From the NCBI RefSeq assembly GCF_000313935.1, contig NZ_AMSS01000043.1, positions 62,001 to 126,000 of the forward strand: a stretch of DNA of 64,000 bases, in the 5' to 3' direction. Position numbers and translations under genes: made by a program. The notes under the pieces are model-generated. The model was given only the letters and a program-made list of their open reading frames with translations. It did no database searches and had not been told where the DNA came from. Origin of the DNA: Acinetobacter sp. WC-141 (lineage in GTDB: Bacteria > Pseudomonadota > Gammaproteobacteria > Pseudomonadales > Moraxellaceae). Below, piece by piece: positions 57,591 through 64,000 of the stretch (position 1 is its first letter; each line of letters starts with the position of its first letter).

Positions 57591-57668
57591 ATATAAACCT
57601 TAACCTGCTGTTAGCGTTAGTATAAAGTGTTTTTCTACTATTTTTTGTTGATCCGTTATGAAATTAGG

Positions 57669-58574
57669 ATGAATTCTTCGAGTATTAAATATATGAATAT
57701 TGCCTCAATTAAAATCTCCTATTTCGAGCCATGGCTTCAATTTCAACATCCTATAGTTCGACAGCTCGCGTTTTGTATTGCTAGTCCAAATTTACTTTGC
57801 CAACTACCGAAAAATCTATCTATACAACATCCCTTTAAGCTACATTCAAGTGAATTTTGGGAAGTTCATTTTCAAAATTATTTACCACGCTTGGAAGAGC
57901 TTGATCAGTCACCAGAACCTTTAATTCAGTTTTTATCTCGGCTTAAAAGTACACGCTTAGGTTTACGTTTTGAACATCTCCTCTGGTTTTGGTTACAAGA
58001 AGATCAGTATCATCCCTATCAATTATTAGGACATAGTATTCAAAAGATTGAGGGAGCAAAAACTTTAGGCGAGCTGGATTTTTTAATTTTAAATAAAGCA
58101 TCTCAAAAAATTGAACATTGGGAAGTAGCCTTAAAATATTATTTGGGTGAGGCAGATTTAAATTTAGAACAATGGATCGGCCTGAACCGTCAAGATACTT
58201 TAAGCAAAAAGCTTTATCACTTTACGAACAAACAATTTCAGTTTTCTGAAGCATTGAACTTCGAAATTCAAAACCGTTTTGCAGTTTTAAAGGGACAACT
58301 TTATCTTTCTTTAGATTTAAATTTTCAGCAGTCCCTACCTGACTGGATAAATTTAAAGCGTCGTTTGGGATATTGGGGCACTACAATTCCTCAATCTTCT
58401 TTTTATCGATTAGAAAGGCAAGAATGGCTGTGTCCAAATAAGCAACCTAGTTCGGATTCAGCACATTGGTGGACAGAAGGTTTATATTGCAAAAATAGTG
58501 AAGAGATACTGTTTTATATGTTTAGACATCCTTCACACTTAAAATTTAAGTCCAACATGCAGAAATTTAAATAA
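57669..58574 (+). CDS. DUF1853-family protein
   Basis: About 301 residues, cytoplasmic. Typical DUF1853 segments: LGLRFEHLLWFWL, LGHSIQ, KTLGELDFLIL and HWEVALKYYLG, which look like the PD-(D/E)xK-type core (GELDFL with a following E-x-K-like WEVALKY). Role unknown; a nuclease-like fold is inference. The start is uncertain: ATG at 57669 or 57693, both with weak ribosome sites; 57627 is less likely. Confidence 0.72.
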   Translation: MNSSSIKYMNIASIKISYFEPWLQFQHPIVRQLAFCIASPNLLCQLPKNLSIQHPFKLHSSEFWEVHFQNYLPRLEELDQSPEPLIQFLSRLKSTRLGLRFEHLLWFWLQEDQYHPYQLLGHSIQKIEGAKTLGELDFLILNKASQKIEHWEVALKYYLGEADLNLEQWIGLNRQDTLSKKLYHFTNKQFQFSEALNFEIQNRFAVLKGQLYLSLDLNFQQSLPDWINLKRRLGYWGTTIPQSSFYRLERQEWLCPNKQPSSDSAHWWTEGLYCKNSEEILFYMFRHPSHLKFKSNMQKFK

Positions 58575-58699
58575 TTAACAATAAATTTAAGATTCTAGAA
58601 ACATTTTATAACGTTTTTACTATTAAACAGTCATGTTTCTTTTTCCGTTTGTTTTTTAATCTAAATTTACTTCATTATTAAATTTAAACGGAGAAAATG

Positions 58700-58840
58700 A
58701 TGAAAAAAGTTTTAGCTGCTTCTGTCATGATTGCTGTTGTTTTAACAGGCTGTAATACGTTTAAGGGTTTTGGTAAAGACGTTTCTAAAGCAGGTGATGC
58801 TGTAACAAATACTGCTGAAAAAACACAAGATAAAATGTAA
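58700..58840 (+). CDS. Entericidin-like small lipoprotein (46 aa)
   Basis: 46 codons starting MKKVLAASVMIAVVLTGCNT: a lipoprotein signal with lipobox LTGC (C18), then a short soluble tail with FKGFGKDVSKAGDAV and TNTAEKTQDK, as in EcnA/EcnB entericidins. RBS GGAG serves an ATGATG pair (58697/58700). A terminator follows. Too short for most ORF lists. Entericidins are tied to envelope stress and a possible antidote-toxin pair; only one member is here. Confidence 0.82.
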   Translation: MKKVLAASVMIAVVLTGCNTFKGFGKDVSKAGDAVTNTAEKTQDKM

Positions 58841-58855
58841 GTTAGAGTTGTCACT

Positions 58856-60100
<1,245 letters not shown>

Positions 60101-60120
60101 AATATTAAAGCTCAATGAAT

Positions 60121-60149
60121 AAAAAAGCATCCACTTTAGGGTGCTTTTT
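60121..60149 (+). terminator. Intrinsic terminator after dapE
   Basis: Stem AAAAGCATCC / GGGTGCTTTT with a short loop and T-run. Confidence 0.8.
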
Positions 60150-60235
60150 CTTATCTTAAAGTTAATCCATTCTTTGAGAGTCTTAGAAAGTGATTCGTAT
60201 TCCCTAATCCAGATAGTTAGCTTTATACAAAGTAC

Positions 60236-61117
60236 TTAAAGAGCATTTTCTGAATGCTTATCTATCCACTGCAATATAGTGGGCCAGATTTCCTTAGCAG
60301 CATTTTGACTAAGTGCGATTCTACTATGAGAATAATTTTCTAGATTATTATTAGAAAGTCCAAACTCACGGAATATATTACTTTCATTTTCAAAGGCCTC
60401 TAAATATTTATGGCACCCTTTAACTGGTGCTATAAATTTATCACCAGTTCCGCTGATAGAATATATTGGAACTCGAATAGAGCTCATATGTTTTTTATAA
60501 TCAATATTTTTAAATTCACTAATAAAATTTTGCTTTAAATTCCAGTTAAACCATGGTCGCATAGTGTAGTAACTTTCATTTACTCGACCTAACTTAAATT
60601 TATTAGCGGGTATCTGGCCTAGACCTTTAACAACGAGTTTTGCAGAAAAGAGTTTAATAAAATCAAATGTGTTGTTTATGGCTCCAAATGCTTGGCAAGC
60701 TATAAAAGTAATACTTTGGATATTCTTTAAATATTCTGGATAATTAATTAAGAACATAGTTAGGCATAAACCTCCCCCACTATGAGTCACACAGTGTAAA
60801 GAGGCTATATTAAAATGATGATAAATATAGTGAAATGCGGCCTTATATTCATATAGCGCAACAGTTTCAAAGTTAAATGGAATATCTGTTTTTGGGCTTG
60901 TGCCGTGCCCACGCCATTCTAAAATAAAACAGATGTAACCCTGATTTGCCAAATAATCTGCAATACCCATACAAACAGTTTTGTCTGAAAATGCACCATG
61001 AGATAAGAAAATTGCTTCTTTTTTTATCAGAGTGTTCTCGCTTTTAGCAATTTCCCATAAAGCAAACTCACCATGGTCATCTGTTTTTAAAATATGCAGC
61101 TCTTTATAAATTGACAT
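60236..61117 (-). CDS. Alpha/beta hydrolase, partner of radical SAM protein
   Basis: 293-residue cytoplasmic alpha/beta hydrolase. Visible triad candidates: nucleophile S114-region in VTHSGGG, acid in GTGDKF, and His in NYSHSRI; oxyanion HGAF near 40. The elbow reads T-H-S-G-G rather than G-x-S-x-G, a permissible variant. It starts 7 bp after the radical SAM gene on the same strand, so they are probably one operon. Codon use and base composition look AT-richer than the flanking dapE. Esterase, lipase or peptidase activity cannot be chosen. Confidence 0.75.
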   Translation of the reverse strand: MSIYKELHILKTDDHGEFALWEIAKSENTLIKKEAIFLSHGAFSDKTVCMGIADYLANQGYICFILEWRGHGTSPKTDIPFNFETVALYEYKAAFHYIYHHFNIASLHCVTHSGGGLCLTMFLINYPEYLKNIQSITFIACQAFGAINNTFDFIKLFSAKLVVKGLGQIPANKFKLGRVNESYYTMRPWFNWNLKQNFISEFKNIDYKKHMSSIRVPIYSISGTGDKFIAPVKGCHKYLEAFENESNIFREFGLSNNNLENYSHSRIALSQNAAKEIWPTILQWIDKHSENAL

Positions 61118-61124
61118 TTATTTT

Positions 61125-62516
61125 CTACTGTTGCAAAAATTTTATTCTAGGTTGACTTAATAATGCCTGAATGAGTGGTGTATAAAACTCGCCTTCATTA
61201 ATAAGCTTAATATATTCATCGCTATGCTCTACCCAACCCTCTTCGGCTAATGCATCCCAAATAGGCTTATAATCGACTTTAATATCACTATTAAAAATTT
61301 TCTCATATTTTTTGGTATTAATTTTCATTTCTTGTAATGCTTGAAAGATCCAAATCAACTTTACGTCTTCAGTATCATGAACAAACATACGTTCAATAGG
61401 AAGTTTATTTAAAGATATTGCATTGTAGTATTCAGTTAGGTTTCGATGATTCATTGCTGAAACAGACTTCGTTTCTGATAAGTTAGGTTGCAATCGCATA
61501 TTAACGGCTGCATAACCCAATCCACTCATTGTGGTCATTTTACTTTGCCCATTGGCATCTAAGCAGTCTCTAAGGTTATCTTCATATAAATATTTCTCTG
61601 AAATTAATTGGTTATTATCTTCTTTTTCCCAATCATATACTGTTTTTTGTTTATAACCTTTACTTATTAAGAATTGTTTAGCAATGTTATACATCTCAAT
61701 TTTTTTCTCAATAGAAGGCGTATTTTGCTTTTGTTTTGTCGCAAAGTCAGAACGACCAGCGATATTAAGCTCATAATGAGTAATATGTTTTATTCCTGAT
61801 TGAACAATACTTTCCAAGTCTACTAGCATTGCCTCAACCGTTTGATTTGGCCAGCCATAGATCAAATCGACGTTACAAGATAAAGAGTACTTATGAAACA
61901 ACTCAATTGCATCAAAAACCTGCTTTCTCGTTTGTTTTCTACCACTTGTCGCGATTAACTCATCATTAACCTGTTGTACTCCCATACTGACACGGTTAAA
62001 ACCTGCATCTTTAATTGCTCTTATTTTATCTTCATTAAAAAGTTGAGGGATACCTTCTAATGTCATTTCTATAGGTTTAGATATACCAGTATCGGGAAAA
62101 AGAGAAGATACAATGTTAGTCAGTTTCATATAGTCATTAGGTTGAAGTAAATTAGGCGTACCTCCTCCTACATACAAACTTTCAAGTTTAGCTCCTTGAT
62201 AAAATTCTTTATATAACTGGGCTTCCCTATTTAAAAAATCCAGATAATAGTCCATTTCCCGCTTACCTTTATAATCTTGTGTAGGGAAAAGGCAAAATCC
62301 ACAATGAGGTGGATCAGTAGGAATACAATATGGAATACCTAAATATAAATTTATAGACTTATATTGAGCATCTGTATTTAATAAAAAGTAATTATTTTCT
62401 TCTTCTTTTAAATCTGTTTTCCACATTTTAGGTGAAGGATGGGTATGTAGAACTTTATTTGATAAATGTCTTACTTTATTTTTTTGGATGAAATTTTTAA
62501 TTGAAGCAATATCCAT
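61125..62516 (-). CDS. HemW-like radical SAM protein with atypical C-x7-C-x2-C motif
   Basis: 463 residues with the coproporphyrinogen III oxidase-like architecture: YLGIPYC at the cluster loop, GGGTP at 117-121, EGIPQLF, AGFNRVSMGVQQVND, DLIYGWPNQT and a C-terminal winged region ending LLSQPRIKF. The cluster cysteines are C64, C72 and C75, giving C-x7-C-x2-C where HemN/HemW have C-x3-C-x2-C; four residues (within TDPPHC) are inserted. Cysteine spacing like this is unusual, so the substrate may not be heme. No clear ribosome site at ATG 62516. The start context and low GC suggest transfer. Confidence 0.78.
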   Translation of the reverse strand: MDIASIKNFIQKNKVRHLSNKVLHTHPSPKMWKTDLKEEENNYFLLNTDAQYKSINLYLGIPYCIPTDPPHCGFCLFPTQDYKGKREMDYYLDFLNREAQLYKEFYQGAKLESLYVGGGTPNLLQPNDYMKLTNIVSSLFPDTGISKPIEMTLEGIPQLFNEDKIRAIKDAGFNRVSMGVQQVNDELIATSGRKQTRKQVFDAIELFHKYSLSCNVDLIYGWPNQTVEAMLVDLESIVQSGIKHITHYELNIAGRSDFATKQKQNTPSIEKKIEMYNIAKQFLISKGYKQKTVYDWEKEDNNQLISEKYLYEDNLRDCLDANGQSKMTTMSGLGYAAVNMRLQPNLSETKSVSAMNHRNLTEYYNAISLNKLPIERMFVHDTEDVKLIWIFQALQEMKINTKKYEKIFNSDIKVDYKPIWDALAEEGWVEHSDEYIKLINEGEFYTPLIQALLSQPRIKFLQQ

Positions 62517-62725
62517 AATAACTATATTTACATTAAATTATAAAAACACATATTATGTAAATAAAATATATTATTCAATGTTTTTCTTCCCCTTTTTTCC
62601 TAAATTTTTTAATATTTTTGATTTATGAAGTTACGAGTAAGAAATTGGATTTATACAATAATATTTAGCTATTTTTCAAAGTCGCAATATATCTTTTAAT
62701 TTCTTAATTCTTTATTTAGTTTGTA

Positions 62726-62758
62726 TAAAAAAAGAACTCAAAATGAGTTCCTTTTTTT
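62726..62758 (-). terminator. Intrinsic terminator after chpC
   Basis: Read on minus: GAACTC-ATTTT-GAGTTC with A- and T-runs on the flanks, right at the chpC stop. Confidence 0.85.
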
Positions 62759-63224
62759 ATACATGAAGCGAATTTTCGATATATTGCAAATTAGGAACGT
62801 GGTAGCGTTGATCCTCCATTCGCACATATTTAAATATAGTTGGGTGCTGCAAAGCGTCTTGTATATCTTCATTTTCATCTACGACTTCAGAAATACGTAA
62901 ACGAACCGAAACTGGCATCGATTTACAGATGAGTGCAAAACGTTGGCTAATATCTTCACTTTCAATAACTAATGCCACCGCTCGCGAATCAACCTCATTG
63001 TGCACTGAATAGACAGGAAGTTTTACGTCATGCCATTCAATATACTTAATGCCATTTTTAACATCCATAGCCGATAACACGATGTTTTGTGGCAATAGCA
63101 TCGGCACTTGCTGATCACATTCAATAACATATGCATCTATAAAACCAGTTGAAACAGTAATTAAATGTTGAAGTTCTTGCTGATCCATTTCATTAATTAA
63201 AGATGTACTTATATGGGTTTTCAT
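62757..63224 (-). CDS. chpC: CheW-like protein ChpC
   Basis: 155 residues with a CheW-like domain: PVYSVHNEVDSRAVALVIE and FALICKSMPVSVRLRISEV are the scaffold strands. ChpC links receptors or kinase in the Chp system that controls type IV pilus twitching. It overlaps the chpA stop by 1 nt (TAATG). No helical CheW extension beyond the domain is seen; length is close to P. aeruginosa ChpC. Confidence 0.75.
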   Translation of the reverse strand: MKTHISTSLINEMDQQELQHLITVSTGFIDAYVIECDQQVPMLLPQNIVLSAMDVKNGIKYIEWHDVKLPVYSVHNEVDSRAVALVIESEDISQRFALICKSMPVSVRLRISEVVDENEDIQDALQHPTIFKYVRMEDQRYHVPNLQYIENSLHV

Positions 63225-64000
63225 TAGGCGAGTTCCCCTTCAGATGTCATGAAAAAGGCATCAATATTGTGAAGTAAATCTTCTTCTTGGAAAGGTTTAC
63301 CCATGTATTGATTAACCCCTAAAGCAAATGCTCGTTCACGATGTTTTTCTCCAGTTCTTGATGTAATCATAATGACTGGCATATCTTGATGTAGATCATG
63401 ATGTCGCACCAGATTAAGTACTTCAAAGCCATCCATTCGCGGCATTTCGATATCAAGCAGCATCAGATCTGGTTTAATATTTTCTAACTGCTCAATTGCA
63501 TCAATACCATCTTTCGCAGTGACTACATCATAGCCCTGACGTTCAAGTAAACGAGTCGTTACCTTACGGACGGTGACAGAGTCATCCACAATCATAATAA
63601 GACGGCGTTCGTCAGCCTCACGTTGTCTATAAACAGCTTCATTAAGCGGCTTATGTCGGCGAGTAGACTGAATTTGGCGAGCAATATTTTGTCCATCTAA
63701 AATTAGACAAACTTGACCATCGCCTAAAATAGTTGCGCCGGCAATCGCACCAATAGTAGAGAACTGCTGCCCGATTGGCTTAACTACAATCTGTGCACGT
63801 GAACCAATAAGCTGATCAACCAATAATGCAATGGTTTGTCCATTATTGGCCTTAATCATTAATACTGGTAGTGAATACATCATCCCACTTAAACGTGGAA
63901 TCGGTTGATTACCAACAAACTCAGATAAATAGCGTAATGGATAGCGTTTATTTTCAAATTCAAAGAACTCTTGTGTACTTCCAAAATACTGTTCTAATGA
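63224..64000 (-). CDS. chpA: ChpA-like hybrid histidine kinase, C-terminal part (cut by window edge)
   Basis: Only the last 258 codons are present; the frame stays open to 64000. They cover the end of a CheW-like domain (MIKANNGQTIALLVDQLIGSRAQIVVKPIG) and a C-terminal receiver domain with DD in IVDDSVTVRK, phospho-acceptor Asp in LLDIEMPRMDG, Thr in MITSRT and Lys in GKPFQ. The CheA-Hpt array typical of ChpA/PilL lies outside. It is followed by chpC, so this is the twitching-motility Chp system. Confidence 0.8.
   Translation of the reverse strand, partial: SLEQYFGSTQEFFEFENKRYPLRYLSEFVGNQPIPRLSGMMYSLPVLMIKANNGQTIALLVDQLIGSRAQIVVKPIGQQFSTIGAIAGATILGDGQVCLILDGQNIARQIQSTRRHKPLNEAVYRQREADERRLIMIVDDSVTVRKVTTRLLERQGYDVVTAKDGIDAIEQLENIKPDLMLLDIEMPRMDGFEVLNLVRHHDLHQDMPVIMITSRTGEKHRERAFALGVNQYMGKPFQEEDLLHNIDAFFMTSEGELA

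Overview
The window is about 39% GC by eye and carries chromosomal genes typical of Acinetobacter, most likely the A. calcoaceticus-baumannii complex. Recognisable markers are the pmrCAB lipid A operon, the DcaP porin with a Gln-rich coiled coil, the AtfA wax ester synthase, a chp-type twitching operon and DapE. PmrB and DapE differ at several residues from the A. baumannii versions I remember, so a close relative such as A. pittii or A. nosocomialis is possible. Species is inference; genus is fairly secure. No IS element, prophage, CRISPR array or origin was seen.

Layout. 0-6 kb: pmrC-pmrA-pmrB (pmrB runs off the left edge), dcaP and an MFS permease, all on the minus strand. 6-9.4 kb: a plus-strand envelope set (PlsC-like acyltransferase, patatin lipoprotein, NfeD, SPFH protein). 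9.4-22 kb: a metabolic and regulatory stretch with ispA, a PrpF-family isomerase without prp neighbours, an amino-acid permease, tRNA-Arg(CCT), hchA, a quinone oxidoreductase with an AraC regulator, uppP, a PaaX-like regulator with a fatty acid desaturase, and a second AraC regulator divergent from a flavodoxin-fold oxidoreductase. 22-28 kb: a FadL-type porin, thrH and cysH divergent, atfA and a 57-codon PA1571-like gene. 28-36 kb: the core mreBCD-maf-rng cluster (minus) and gatCAB (plus), divergent. 36-40 kb: a PfpI protein and four exported proteins of unknown function. 40-55 kb: sbmA, threonine ammonia-lyase, a second patatin lipoprotein, an alanine symporter, a small unknown gene, a nitroreductase, a Bcr/CflA pump, a YccS-like protein, and a PepSY-flavodoxin-reductase fusion behind a good Fur box. 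55.6-56.4 kb: six tRNA genes (Val and Asp, three each) behind a consensus sigma-70 promoter. 56.5-64 kb: an L,D-carboxypeptidase-like YkuD protein, YbaN, a DUF1853 protein, an entericidin-like lipoprotein, dapE, a radical SAM plus alpha/beta hydrolase pair, then chpC and the 3' end of chpA.

Functional threads. Many genes act on the envelope: lipid A modification (pmrC), phospholipid turnover (PlsC-like, two patatins, desaturase), storage lipid (atfA), fatty acid uptake (FadL), undecaprenyl phosphate recycling (uppP), cell shape (mreBCD), peptidoglycan precursors (dapE) and cell wall recycling (YkuD protein). Most of the window looks like ordinary core chromosome.

The best candidate for something undescribed is the two-gene unit at 60236-62516. 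It pairs a HemW-like radical SAM protein whose cluster motif reads C-x7-C-x2-C instead of C-x3-C-x2-C with an alpha/beta hydrolase 7 bp downstream. It lies in DNA that looks AT-richer than its flanks. Secondary candidates are the Fur-controlled PepSY flavoreductase, the short inverted and tandem repeats in several promoter regions (hchA, prpF/permease, fadL, nitroreductase), and the exported unknown cluster at 36.6-39.9 kb.
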